A stretch of DNA of 64,000 nucleotides from an uncultured Bacteroidota bacterium (GTDB taxonomy: Bacteria > Bacteroidota > Bacteroidia > Flavobacteriales > Flavobacteriaceae): the NCBI GenBank assembly GCA_902595825.1, contig CACJRP010000001.1:1-64000 (forward strand). Direction: 5' to 3'. Under the pieces are notes generated by a model that saw nothing but the letters and a program-made list of their open reading frames with translations, was not told the origin of the DNA and made no database searches. Made by a program: the position numbers and the translations under genes. Positions within the stretch are counted from its first letter, which is position 1; each line of letters begins with the position of its first letter. Of the stretch, positions 1 to 8,985 are shown in pieces.

Positions 1-1406
1 AACGATTTTTGGTACTTTATTTTTTCAATTTTCTTTGAAAGAAGTTTAAATCTAGTTTTTCCAAGGAAGAATATCCCTATCATACTTGCATAAAGAGTCA
101 TGTATCCTGTGTAGGTTAATATAGTCCCCCATTTATCATGATTGACAGAAAGGATAGTTCCTTTCTCATCTGGGTCGAATGACGATTGAAAGAATCTATA
201 TCCCTTGTGATCAAGTACATGATTCATGTAAATTCTGTAATCAAAATTATCATTATCCATAACAGTAATCTTGCTTTCAAATGAGGAGTAACTATTTTCT
301 GTACCTGGATACTTTTCAGCAATAAAATCATTTAATTTAATTTCAAAGGGGAGATTCATTTCGACAGAGCCATAAGACATGTAAAAGTCAAGTGGTCCAA
401 CTGATACTTTTTTATTGGTTTCTGAAAAACCTTTTCCTCCAAGTAAATTGACCTCCTTAAATTCACCCCCAACTCCTACCCTTACCTTGAGCATATCTTG
501 AAAATTATCTTCCTGTTGGTCAAGTTTAACCACATCAAACTTTCCACGTAAGACAGGTTCTGGAATTACAAATTGATAATTAGAAATAGTATAGAGACTT
601 CTAAATTGAAGGATTTCTTTTCTTTCTGGTACAACATTGTCGGTGTACTGATCAGCCATCCTTAAAAAACTTCCTTTGAAAGGACTAGTTAAAAAATATT
701 CACCATCAATTACCTCAATATTAATAGCACCTTTGATGGGATTGTTGAGCGTAAAAAGCACATTATGAATATTTGAGACTTCACCCTCTTTAATATAATG
801 GTTATGTCGTGTACCATCGATTGCCTCTACTATTTTTATATATTTATCTCCGTCTGGATCTAAAACAAGGTCCTCTGTCACATTTTCCATGAAATCCATG
901 TAGGTTATGTTGAATTTTATATCCTTAAAATTTTGTTCAATATCAAAGTCGTTTTGAACATGCTCGGATAATAGAAGTTCTTTTTTAATTTTCTTTCTAA
1001 AAACTTTACCTTCAATCTCACCGTCAACTAAAACCGTGAGATATGTTTTGTCTGATAGAAATTTAGAAGTAGAATCTCCTTCTCTTATAGGCATAACTCC
1101 TTCATAACCTATATATCTTGTTACAAATGCACCAACTAAAATAAGAATAAAGGATAAGTGTAAGCCAAGAATGGCAAACTTGTCACGTCTAAACAATTTA
1201 TACTTAAAAATATTTCCTACAAAATTGATAACAAAGAGAAACATTATAAGTTCAAACCACCATGCATTGTATATCCATATTTTTGCTGTATCAGTTGAAT
1301 ACCAACTTTCAATAAAAGTTCCAAGCGCCATCGAGGTTGGAAAAATTACAAACAAAATAGCTGTTAAACGATTGGAAGCTAAGTATTTCCAATAAAAGTT
1401 CCTCAT
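1..1406 (-). CDS. ccsB: CcsBA-type cytochrome c biogenesis protein, N-terminal (ResB/CcsB) part; incomplete at the window edge
   Basis: Reading the minus strand from the ATG at 1406 gives about 468 open codons that run off the left edge. The protein starts MRNFYWKYLASNRLTAILF, has two early membrane segments, a long periplasmic domain and a further membrane segment near the window edge. The stretch RFFQSSFDPDEKGTILSVNH is a typical ResB/CcsB signature. In Bacteroidota ResB is usually fused to CcsA (CcsBA), which moves heme across the membrane and attaches it to apocytochrome c; the CcsA half would lie outside the window, so the fusion is inferred. The start is supported by a good -7 motif just upstream. 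Divergent from the DUF2520 gene. Confidence 0.85.
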   Translation of the reverse strand, partial: MRNFYWKYLASNRLTAILFVIFPTSMALGTFIESWYSTDTAKIWIYNAWWFELIMFLFVINFVGNIFKYKLFRRDKFAILGLHLSFILILVGAFVTRYIGYEGVMPIREGDSTSKFLSDKTYLTVLVDGEIEGKVFRKKIKKELLLSEHVQNDFDIEQNFKDIKFNITYMDFMENVTEDLVLDPDGDKYIKIVEAIDGTRHNHYIKEGEVSNIHNVLFTLNNPIKGAINIEVIDGEYFLTSPFKGSFLRMADQYTDNVVPERKEILQFRSLYTISNYQFVIPEPVLRGKFDVVKLDQQEDNFQDMLKVRVGVGGEFKEVNLLGGKGFSETNKKVSVGPLDFYMSYGSVEMNLPFEIKLNDFIAEKYPGTENSYSSFESKITVMDNDNFDYRIYMNHVLDHKGYRFFQSSFDPDEKGTILSVNHDKWGTILTYTGYMTLYASMIGIFFLGKTRFKLLSKKIEKIKYQKS

Positions 1407-1423
1407 TGAATTAAATAAAAGTG

Positions 1424-1431
1424 CAAAGATA
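1424..1431 (-). promoter_or_regulatory. Bacteroidota -7 promoter motif for ccsB
   Basis: The plus strand shows CAAAGATA, which is TATCTTTG on the minus strand and matches TAnnTTTG. It lies about 18 bases before the ccsB ATG, giving a very short leader. No clear -33 TTTG at the usual distance was seen. Confidence 0.4.
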
Positions 1432-1505
1432 CATTGAATCAAACTATAAAGGAAAGTTATTTATAAATTTACCCAATAGGAATATAACATTAAAATATTT
1501 TTTAA

Positions 1506-2264
1506 ATGATGAAAATTTCAATTATTGGGGCCGGAAACGTAGGAATAAATATGTTTCAAACATTAAGAAAAAAAGAGGAAATTAAAATGGTATCATTGTT
1601 TAACAGGTCAATAGAAAAAATTATAAGTCACAGGAACAAAATTTTTATCACCGATAATATAAACGAAATAAAGAAATCTGATATATACATCATTTCCACA
1701 AATGACGATTCAATTGAGAAAGTCAGCAAAAAACTTAAAGGAAGAGACGGCTTAATAGTACATACCTCTGGAAGTACAGAAATGAACGTTCTCTCTATTC
1801 ACAAAAATTTTGGTGTCCTCTATCCACTTCAAACGCTGACAAAAGATAAATTATGTAATTTTAAAAAAATACCAATTTGTATAGAAGGAAATAATGATGT
1901 TAGTAAAAAAAAATTAGAAAAATTGGTTAAAATTATTGGATCAAAATACTATCACATTGATTCAAAACAAAGATTAAGTCTGCATGTCTCAGCTGTATTT
2001 GCCTGCAATTTCACTAATTATTTATTTAGCATAGCTTACGATATATGCACTGAAAATAAAATGCCTTTTGAAATTTTATTTCCTTTGATTAGAGAAACTA
2101 TAGAAAAAATAGAAAAAAACAATCCTTCTAAAATACAAACTGGTCCTGCAATAAGAAAAGATATGAACACTATTAAAAAACATTTAAATTTTATTAAATC
2201 TAAAAATTCAAAAAAAACATACTCTATATTAACTGAGGGAATAATATCAAATAATGGAAAATAA
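1506..2264 (+). CDS. Rossmann-fold DUF2520 domain protein
   Basis: A 252-residue protein with an N-terminal NAD(P)-binding fold, glycine motif IIGAGNVG at residues 6-13, followed by a helical C-terminal DUF2520-type region containing the segment HVSAVFACNFTNYLFSIAYD. Members resemble ketopantoate/F420-NADP reductases but no substrate is established. Two ATGs are adjacent at 1506 and 1509; either could be the start. It overlaps the next gene (kdsC-like) by 11 bp and heads a three-gene run with the KdsC and Maf genes, a gene order I associate with Flavobacteriia. The function is not assigned beyond a likely oxidoreductase fold. Confidence 0.8.
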   Translation: MMKISIIGAGNVGINMFQTLRKKEEIKMVSLFNRSIEKIISHRNKIFITDNINEIKKSDIYIISTNDDSIEKVSKKLKGRDGLIVHTSGSTEMNVLSIHKNFGVLYPLQTLTKDKLCNFKKIPICIEGNNDVSKKKLEKLVKIIGSKYYHIDSKQRLSLHVSAVFACNFTNYLFSIAYDICTENKMPFEILFPLIRETIEKIEKNNPSKIQTGPAIRKDMNTIKKHLNFIKSKNSKKTYSILTEGIISNNGK

Positions 2265-2763
2265 AAACTACAAAGAGTTACTTAAAGAGATCACAACCTT
2301 TATACTAGATGTAGATGGTGTTCTAACAAATGGAAAAATACTAGTTACATCAAAAGGAAAAATGTTAAGAGAAATGAACACAAAGGATGGTTTTATAATA
2401 AAATATGCTTTAGATAAAGGCTTTAAAGTTTTTATTATTTCAGGTGGGACAAACAAAGGAGTTAAGGAAAGACTGAAAGATCTAGGTATTGATGAGATTT
2501 TTTTAGGAGAGTCCACAAAAAAAGACACTTATGATAAGCTAATAAAAAAATACAACCTTAAAAAGAATGAAATTGTCTATATGGGAGACGATATACCTGA
2601 TATACCTGTAATGAAAAAAATTGGAGTCCCCTGTTGTCCAAATGATGCTGTCCCAGATGTAAAACAAATATCTATCTACATATCCAAAAAAAATGGCGGA
2701 CAGGGTTGTGTTAGAGATATTATAGAACAGACCTTAAGGGTTCAAAACAAATGGCTTACATAG
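2254..2763 (+). CDS. kdsC: KdsC-type HAD phosphatase (3-deoxy-D-manno-octulosonate 8-phosphate phosphatase)
   Basis: A 169-residue HAD hydrolase without a cap domain, the size expected of KdsC. Motif I DVDGVLTNG holds the catalytic aspartates near residues 19-21, motif II is the Ser in FIISGG, and motif IV is GDDIPDIPVM. KdsC removes phosphate from Kdo-8-phosphate to give Kdo for the LPS core. The cytidylyltransferase that would use Kdo (kdsB) also lies in this window near 38 kb. It overlaps the DUF2520 gene upstream and the Maf gene downstream by 11-13 bp, so translation is probably coupled. A related HAD specificity cannot be fully excluded. Confidence 0.85.
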   Translation: MENKNYKELLKEITTFILDVDGVLTNGKILVTSKGKMLREMNTKDGFIIKYALDKGFKVFIISGGTNKGVKERLKDLGIDEIFLGESTKKDTYDKLIKKYNLKKNEIVYMGDDIPDIPVMKKIGVPCCPNDAVPDVKQISIYISKKNGGQGCVRDIIEQTLRVQNKWLT

Positions 2764-3332
2764 AAATTAATAAAGGCAAAAAAATTATTTTAGGCTCTAA
2801 TTCTCCTAGAAGAAAAAAATTGCTCGAAGATGCTGGTGTAAAATTCAAAATAATAGCTTTTCCTATAAATGAAGATTATCCTGTCAAGCTAAAGGGGAGT
2901 GAAATAACAGAATATATAGTTGAAAAAAAAGCTCTAGAATTTAAGGAAGTAAAAGACGATGAGATTATAATTACTGCTGATACAATAGTTTGGACCCAAA
3001 ATGAACACCTCGGAAAACCAAAAGATCTAGTGGAAGCTAAAAAATTTTTAGAGAAACTTTCCAATAAGAAACATGAGGTAATTACTTCTGTTTGTTTTAG
3101 AGAAAAGGAAAAAAAAACAATAATTTCTGAATCAACATTTGTTTTTTTTAAAAAAATATCAAACAGTGAGATTAATTATTATTTAAAAAATTTTGTCTTT
3201 TTAGACAAAGCAGGAGCTTACGGAATACAAGATTGGATAGGAATTATAGGTGTAAAAAGAATCGAAGGAAGCTATACAAATGTCATTGGACTTCCAGTTA
3301 GTCAAGTCATAGATGTCCTTCAAAAATTGTAG
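2751..3332 (+). CDS. maf: Maf family nucleotide pyrophosphatase
   Basis: A 193-residue Maf/Ham1-superfamily protein. The N-terminal signature LGSNSPRRKKLLEDAGV and the central ITADTIVW segment are the conserved substrate-binding parts of Maf proteins, which hydrolyse non-canonical or excess NTPs (dTTP, UTP or modified bases, depending on subfamily) to monophosphates. The full length matches the family. Last gene of the DUF2520-kdsC-maf run, starting 13 bp inside kdsC. The subfamily and so the preferred nucleotide cannot be fixed from the sequence alone. Confidence 0.88.
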   Translation: MAYIEINKGKKIILGSNSPRRKKLLEDAGVKFKIIAFPINEDYPVKLKGSEITEYIVEKKALEFKEVKDDEIIITADTIVWTQNEHLGKPKDLVEAKKFLEKLSNKKHEVITSVCFREKEKKTIISESTFVFFKKISNSEINYYLKNFVFLDKAGAYGIQDWIGIIGVKRIEGSYTNVIGLPVSQVIDVLQKL

Positions 3333-3376
3333 ATATAAGCAATAGGTTATGGGATTAAAGACTAAATTTATAATAT

Positions 3377-5833
3377 ATGAATAAGCCTAAATATTTTATA
3401 CTATTTGTACTATTTTGTATCTCTAAATTTTATTCTCAATCAAGCAATGAAATTTATTTAAAACTTAAAAAATTAAACTTTTTAGGTTCGGTTTTGTATG
3501 TTGCTGCACATCCAGATGATGAAAACACATCTCTAATTTCATATCTTTCAAATGAATTGCATGCTCACACATCCTATCTTTCATTAACAAGAGGTGATGG
3601 CGGACAGAATTTAATTGGTACAGAATTAAATGATTTATTAGGCGTTATTAGAACAAATGAGCTTTTACAAGCAAGAGCAATAGACGGTGGTAGCCAATAT
3701 TTTACTTCGGCTATAGATTTTGGGTTCTCAAAAAATTCCAATGAAACATTGAAAATATGGCCAAAAAATATCATTCTAGAAGAAATTGTAAGATTAATTA
3801 GAGAAATTAAACCTGACATAATCATTAATAGATTTGACCACAGAAGAGATGGACAAACTCACGGTCATCACACATCTTCTGCAATTTTAAGTAAAGAAGC
3901 TTTTAACATAAGTGGAGATCGAAATTTTTATTCATCTCAGTTGGATTCTTTACAATTGTGGAAACCTTTTAGACAATATGTAAATATTTCATGGTGGAGA
4001 TATGGTAGTAGAGAAAAGTTTAACTCAATTAACAAGGATAATTTTATAAAAATTGATATAACCAAATACAATTTTTTAACTGGTAGAACAAATAGTGAGA
4101 TTTCTGCACTTAGCAGATCACAACATAAATCTCAAGGTTTTGGAAGATCTCCAAGCTTAGAAAAAGAATCAGAATTTTTGGAATTAATTGGTGGACTTAA
4201 AAATAATTCTAATCGTATTTTCGAAGGTATAGACACTACATGGAACCGACTAGAGGGTGGAAAAAGAATAAAAATCTTAATTGACCAAATAATTGCAAAG
4301 TTTGATTTCGAAAAACCTGAAAAATCAGTTAAAAATCTTTTAGAAGTTTTCAATGAAATTAAGAGACTTGAAAGTTCTGTATGGAAAATAAGGAAATTAA
4401 AAGAAGTTAAAGAAATAATAAAGATCTGTTTGGGTATTAAAATGATTACAAATACGGATTTTGATTATGGAAATAAAGATGAAGAAATCAATTTGGATTT
4501 TAAAATTCTAAACAACAGTAGCTACCCAATAAATATTACTAAAATTAACAATCAATTAAAAAGCTCTTTAATAAGCCCATATGAACTCTATCAAGACAAT
4601 ATTAAGTTCAAATTGCCAAATGAATTTAATACACCATATTGGTTAATTAAAGGTGAAAAAAACGGAAGGTTTATAATAGATAAAAAATATACAAACCAAC
4701 CCATATCAGAAAAAGTTTCACTTCCAATTGAATTGAGGATTTTTGATACATTTCTGGACTATAAAGTCGAAGTGACACAAAGATTCAATGATCCTATCAA
4801 AGGTGAAGTTATCAATCCTTTTTACGTGGTTCCAAAAATTGCAGTAAATTTTAAAAAAAATAAATATTTATTCACAGATACAGAAAAGGAAAAAATAATA
4901 ATTGAGGTAAAAAATCTTTCAAATAGATTTAAAGGAAAAATAAAATTAAACTCACCTGCTGGTTGGGAAATAGATAAAAACCATGTTGACTTATACCTAA
5001 CTGAGAAGGGAGAGACTAAAAATATTGAGTTCCAAATCAGACCCACCGATAATTCTAAAGATGGAATTTTATCATTATCGATTTTATCCGATGATAAATT
5101 AATTGCTGATGAAAGTTTATCAATTTTTAACATTGATTATGATCATATCCCCAAGCAGTACATAGTAAAACCTTTTTTACCAAAAATTAAAAAACTGGAT
5201 CTAGTGCTTCCAAGAAAAAAGGTAGGATATATAATGGGTGCGGGAGATTTAGTTTATGAGAATTTAAAATCGATAGGTCTAAATATAGAGTTAATTGATG
5301 TTGACGAAATTGAAAATGATGATTTAGACAGGTTTGATACAATTATAATGGGTATTCGTGCCTTTAACATACATAATGATTTGAAATCTAAAAATGTATT
5401 GCTTTTTGATTATGCTAAAAGAGGGGGTAATTTATTGATACAATATAATACTACTAGAAATTTGTTAACAAGTAAACTAACACCCTTTTACTTAAATTTA
5501 TCAAGGGACAGAGTTACTGAGGAAGATTCTACCGTCAAAATACTTAATCCTCTTCATAGAGCTTTAAATTTTCCTCATAAAATAACTTCTGAAGATTTTG
5601 AAAATTGGGTTCAAGAAAGAGGATTATACTTTCCAAACAAATGGGATAAAAACTTTATCCCAATGTTATCCATGAACGATAAAAATGAAGAAGAAAAACT
5701 TGGTTCTCTTTTAATTGGAAATCATGGAGAAGGAAAAATAATTTACACTGGATTAAGCTTTTTTAGGCAGATACCATCGGGGGTTACAGGAGCTTATCGT
5801 TTACTAATCAATTTAATTTCACTCGAACAATGA
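3377..5833 (+). CDS. Secreted PIG-L (LmbE-like) family deacetylase with long C-terminal region
   Basis: An 818-residue protein with an N-terminal signal peptide (residues 1-20, ending near FYS). The PIG-L/LmbE metal-binding motif AAHPDDE lies at about residues 43-49, followed by the conserved LTRGDGGQNLIG segment. PIG-L enzymes are zinc-dependent N-acetylglucosamine-type deacetylases. The middle part looks like beta-rich domains, and the last ~200 residues contain IIMGIRAFNIHNDL and GGNLLIQYN, resembling a ThuA/glutamine-amidotransferase-like fold. Bacteroidota have such large exported versions. It overlaps by 4 bp (ATGA) with a tiny membrane protein gene that leads into a sodium:solute symporter, suggesting deacetylation and uptake of a sugar derivative; the substrate is unknown. 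Confidence 0.85.
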   Translation: MNKPKYFILFVLFCISKFYSQSSNEIYLKLKKLNFLGSVLYVAAHPDDENTSLISYLSNELHAHTSYLSLTRGDGGQNLIGTELNDLLGVIRTNELLQARAIDGGSQYFTSAIDFGFSKNSNETLKIWPKNIILEEIVRLIREIKPDIIINRFDHRRDGQTHGHHTSSAILSKEAFNISGDRNFYSSQLDSLQLWKPFRQYVNISWWRYGSREKFNSINKDNFIKIDITKYNFLTGRTNSEISALSRSQHKSQGFGRSPSLEKESEFLELIGGLKNNSNRIFEGIDTTWNRLEGGKRIKILIDQIIAKFDFEKPEKSVKNLLEVFNEIKRLESSVWKIRKLKEVKEIIKICLGIKMITNTDFDYGNKDEEINLDFKILNNSSYPINITKINNQLKSSLISPYELYQDNIKFKLPNEFNTPYWLIKGEKNGRFIIDKKYTNQPISEKVSLPIELRIFDTFLDYKVEVTQRFNDPIKGEVINPFYVVPKIAVNFKKNKYLFTDTEKEKIIIEVKNLSNRFKGKIKLNSPAGWEIDKNHVDLYLTEKGETKNIEFQIRPTDNSKDGILSLSILSDDKLIADESLSIFNIDYDHIPKQYIVKPFLPKIKKLDLVLPRKKVGYIMGAGDLVYENLKSIGLNIELIDVDEIENDDLDRFDTIIMGIRAFNIHNDLKSKNVLLFDYAKRGGNLLIQYNTTRNLLTSKLTPFYLNLSRDRVTEEDSTVKILNPLHRALNFPHKITSEDFENWVQERGLYFPNKWDKNFIPMLSMNDKNEEEKLGSLLIGNHGEGKIIYTGLSFFRQIPSGVTGAYRLLINLISLEQ

Positions 5834-5925
5834 AAATTTTTGACAAAAAAGAATATTTGTTCATAGTTGTTATCAATGTTTGTTATTGGATAGTTTTTTT
5901 TATGATCATGAAAACATTTAATTGA
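5830..5925 (+). CDS. Tiny single-pass membrane protein coupled to a symporter
   Basis: An ATG overlapping the PIG-L stop (ATGA) opens a 31-codon frame, starting MKIFDKKEYLFIVVINVC, with one hydrophobic segment over about residues 9-28 and a basic/acidic N-terminus. Its TGA shares its A with the ATG of the next gene (TGATG at 5923-5927). Perfect stop/start coupling on both sides argues that it is translated. Small helper subunits precede symporters in Bacteroidota (compare the DUF4212 gene at 51980 in this window), so an accessory role for the SSS transporter is a reasonable inference. It is not DUF4212 itself. Function unproven. Confidence 0.6.
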   Translation: MKIFDKKEYLFIVVINVCYWIVFFMIMKTFN

Positions 5926-7574
5926 TGGGGATTTTAGATTGGGTTGTTTTAATTTTTTCTATTGGTTTTATTGTTTTGTATGGAATATGGAGAAACATCA
6001 AAAACAAAGATCTTCAAGAATACTTCAAAGGAAGTAATAAGAGTAGATGGTGGACAATAGGCATATCTGTAATGGCGACACAGGCAAGTGCAATAACATT
6101 TTTGTCAACACCAGGACAAGCTTATAGTGATGGAATGGGATTTATTCAATTTTACTTTGGACTACCCTTTGCGATAATAATAATATCGATATTTTTTCTT
6201 CCTATATATCACAAATTAAAAGTTTACACAGCCTATGAGTTTTTAGAAAAGAGGTTTAATAAAAAAACTAGAAACCTAGCTTCCTTACTTTTTTTAATAC
6301 AAAGAGGACTTGCTGCTGGTATAACAATTTATGCCCCTGCAATAATTATGAGTTTAATTCTAAAGTGGCCCTTGTATCTACTAATTATTATAATTGGATC
6401 TTTGGTTACATTTTACACCCTTATTGGTGGTACCAAAGCTGTAAACGTGACTCAAAAACAACAAATGTTTGTGATTTTTATCGGTCTATTTATTACAATC
6501 TATTATATCTTTAAGGGAATACCAAAAGAATTTAATTTAAACGAAGTCTTAGAAATTGCGGGAGCTAACGGAAAACTTGACATTCTTAATTTCGATTTGG
6601 ATTTTAAAAGTAGATACACATTTTGGAGTGGGATAACAGGTGGCCTTTTTTTAGCATTATCTTACTTTGGAACTGACCAAAGCCAAGTCCAAAGATATAT
6701 ATCAGGAAAGAATTTAAGGGAGAGTCAAAAAGGACTTTTTTTTAATGCAATTTTAAAGGTTCCTATGCAATTTTTAATATTGTTTATTGGCGTTTCTGTA
6801 TTTGTTTTTTATCAATTTAATCTATCACCAATCAATTTTAATACAGCCGCTTTAGAAAAGATTAGAAATTCAAAATTTAAGACTGAATTTGAAATTCTTG
6901 AACAAAAACACAAAGAAATTCAAGAAGAGAAATTTTTTTTGATGAAAACATTTTCTAAATCAAAGGGAATTCAAGAAATAAAAAAATTGCAAGAATCAGA
7001 ATCTTTAATTAGGAATGATGCAAAAAGTCTTATTTCAAAAGTTTCTCCTTCTTTAGAGGTGAATGACAAAGATTATGTGTTTATAAATTTTATAGTAAAT
7101 AACCTTCCGAGTGGAATAATAGGTCTTCTTATTTCGGTCATATTGTGTGCGGCTATGAGCTCTACTGCTTCAGAGCTGAATGCTCTAGCAGCCTGCTCTT
7201 ATTTAGATATCTACAGAAATAATTTCAAAGTAAAAAGTAATTACAGTGATTTGCAGATGTCAAAATTTATGACTTTAATATGGGGTCTTATTGCAATTAT
7301 ATTTGCTTTAACAGCAACATTGGCGGAAAATTTAATTCAATTAGTGAACATCATAGGTTCAATATTCTATGGAACAATACTGGGAATATTTTTAGTAGGA
7401 TTTTTCTTTAAAAAAATACAAGCAAAAAACATTTTTAATTCTGCCTTATCGACTCAAATAATAATCTTTATCATTTTTTATTTGGATGTTGTAGGCTATT
7501 TGTGGTTAAATTTTATAGGATCATTTTTAACTGTTCTGTTAGCTTATATACTTGAAAAAGTAGCCAAAGAGTAA
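5925..7574 (+). CDS. Sodium:solute symporter (SSS family)
   Basis: A 549-residue, multi-pass membrane protein. The early segment YFKGSNKSRWWTIGISVMAT and the SAITFLSTPGQAY stretch fit the SSS family core, and GTDQSQVQRYISGK is the conserved loop of this family. An extended hydrophilic, coiled-coil-like insertion rich in Glu/Lys (about residues 310-385) interrupts the membrane segments. I chose the ATG at 5925 over the in-frame TTG three bases upstream because it makes a TGATG overlap with the 31-residue membrane protein. The substrate is unknown; following a PIG-L deacetylase, a sugar or amino sugar is plausible. Confidence 0.85.
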   Translation: MGILDWVVLIFSIGFIVLYGIWRNIKNKDLQEYFKGSNKSRWWTIGISVMATQASAITFLSTPGQAYSDGMGFIQFYFGLPFAIIIISIFFLPIYHKLKVYTAYEFLEKRFNKKTRNLASLLFLIQRGLAAGITIYAPAIIMSLILKWPLYLLIIIIGSLVTFYTLIGGTKAVNVTQKQQMFVIFIGLFITIYYIFKGIPKEFNLNEVLEIAGANGKLDILNFDLDFKSRYTFWSGITGGLFLALSYFGTDQSQVQRYISGKNLRESQKGLFFNAILKVPMQFLILFIGVSVFVFYQFNLSPINFNTAALEKIRNSKFKTEFEILEQKHKEIQEEKFFLMKTFSKSKGIQEIKKLQESESLIRNDAKSLISKVSPSLEVNDKDYVFINFIVNNLPSGIIGLLISVILCAAMSSTASELNALAACSYLDIYRNNFKVKSNYSDLQMSKFMTLIWGLIAIIFALTATLAENLIQLVNIIGSIFYGTILGIFLVGFFFKKIQAKNIFNSALSTQIIIFIIFYLDVVGYLWLNFIGSFLTVLLAYILEKVAKE

Positions 7575-7584
7575 AATAAAAAAA

Positions 7585-8415
7585 CTACCTCCTACTCCAC
7601 TCCTCAATAGATTTTTTATTTAAACTAATTAAGTTTTTTGTACCTCTTTTTTCTGCAAGTTTGATAGACTTATTTGCTGCTTCTATAGCCAACTTAAACT
7701 TTTTTAACCCTGCATGAATTTCAGCTTTAGTTCTAAAGTAAAAGTAGTATTCTTTTTCCTTCACAGCCTTTGTTATCCACTTTTCAGCTTTCTTTAAGTC
7801 TCTACCTGTAGTTAAATAATATGAAGCGGCACTATAATAGTCTCTGTGTCCAGGATTACCTTTCATAGTTTCTTTTATAGATGCCATGGTTTTTTCATCA
7901 GTAGATACGGTAAAAGGCATTTCAATTCTAGAATTTTCCCATGCTAAGTTTAATGAAGCTGAATCAGTTGAAATATCACCTATCCAAATTGAAAACGTTT
8001 CGATCTGATTAGCGTTTTTTACTGGTATATCTAATTTAAGAGCGATTTTTTCTGTATCCCAAGCTTTTGGTAAGGACCAGTCTTCAGTATAAAAGAACAC
8101 TTCCCACATTTTATTTCCAGGCCTAGTCAAAATGGAATAAGTGCCAGCAGGAAGAATATTTTCACCAAACATAACATCATCACTAACTGTAATTTTTGTA
8201 TTACTATTAGCACCTGTTCGCCAGATATCTCCATAATTGACCAAATTTCCCATGATTTTTCTACCACGCATTGATGGTCTAGAAAATTCAATTTTCATCT
8301 CGGTAAATCCAACTATTTGGGTTAGCTCTGATTTAGGACTAAGTGCTGGAGTCTGAACTTGTGAAAAGACAACTGAACAAATTAAAAAAGCAAATGAGAA
8401 AGTTTTTAGATTCAT
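7585..8415 (-). CDS. Exported DUF2911 domain protein
   Basis: A 276-residue protein with a cleavable signal peptide (MNLKTFSFAFLICSVVFSQ). The DUF2911 core includes IEFSRPSMRGRKI, GDIWRTGANSNTKI and LPAGTYSILTRP. The C-terminal ~100 residues look helical and repeat-like (KAEKWITKAVKE, KLAIEAANKSIKLAEKRG), consistent with TPR-like helices, the usual tail in flavobacterial members. The molecular function of DUF2911 is not known. It converges with the symporter gene, with a 10-bp gap, and is divergent from the photolyase operon. Confidence 0.85.
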   Translation of the reverse strand: MNLKTFSFAFLICSVVFSQVQTPALSPKSELTQIVGFTEMKIEFSRPSMRGRKIMGNLVNYGDIWRTGANSNTKITVSDDVMFGENILPAGTYSILTRPGNKMWEVFFYTEDWSLPKAWDTEKIALKLDIPVKNANQIETFSIWIGDISTDSASLNLAWENSRIEMPFTVSTDEKTMASIKETMKGNPGHRDYYSAASYYLTTGRDLKKAEKWITKAVKEKEYYFYFRTKAEIHAGLKKFKLAIEAANKSIKLAEKRGTKNLISLNKKSIEEWSRR

Positions 8416-8484
8416 ATTTTAAAGTTTTGGTGTTAAAGTTAATCAATTTTAGAAAAATCATTTTCTTATTTTGTTTAACTTTTT

Positions 8485-8514
8485 TTTGATTTTATTAAAC
8501 ATTTTATATTTTTG
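8485..8514 (+). promoter_or_regulatory. Promoter of the photolyase operon
   Basis: A -33 TTTG at 8485-8488 and a -7 TATTTTTG at 8507-8514 are separated by 18 bp, a near-consensus Bacteroidota promoter. The expected transcription start falls at about 8518-8522, on top of the ATG at 8521, so the message would have almost no leader. Confidence 0.6.
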
Positions 8515-8520
8515 CTCCGC

Positions 8521-8985
8521 ATGGTTTACAGACTTAAAAGAATTCAAAAATTACCAATCAGTATAAGAGAGGCATGGACTTTTTTTTCTAATCCCTCTAA
8601 TCTAAGGGAAATAACACCAAGTTATATGGGATTTAAGATTTTGGATGGTGCGGACAAAGATATGTTTGCGGGTCAGATAATTAAATATATTGTAAAACCT
8701 CTCTTTGGGATACCCCTAAGATGGGTGACTGAAATTACCCATGTTGAAAGAGAATCATATTTCGTTGACGAACAAAGATATGGACCTTATAAGCTTTGGC
8801 ATCACAAACATTTTTTTAACAAAATTAAAGATGGAGTTGAAATGATTGATATTGTAGATTACAGGCTGCCTTTTGGTATACTCGGCAGAATTGCTCATCC
8901 TCTTTTTATTAGAAAAAAATTAAATCAAATATTCGATTATAGATATAAAGTACTTGAAAATAAATTTGGAATAATAAACAAATGA
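8521..8985 (+). CDS. SRPBCC family (START-like) protein, first gene of the light-repair operon
   Basis: A 154-residue protein of the SRPBCC ligand-binding fold. The opening pattern RLKRIQKLPISIREAWTFF followed by NPSNLREITP and later RYGPYKLWHHKHFF is that of small cell-division-inhibitor/SRPBCC-like proteins often found beside photolyases. The ATG at 8521 was preferred over the in-frame TTG at 8512, because the latter sits inside the promoter -7 motif. Its stop overlaps the SDR start (ATGA). The ligand is unknown; its place in an operon with three photolyases suggests a light- or pigment-related job, but that is inference. Confidence 0.8.
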   Translation: MVYRLKRIQKLPISIREAWTFFSNPSNLREITPSYMGFKILDGADKDMFAGQIIKYIVKPLFGIPLRWVTEITHVERESYFVDEQRYGPYKLWHHKHFFNKIKDGVEMIDIVDYRLPFGILGRIAHPLFIRKKLNQIFDYRYKVLENKFGIINK

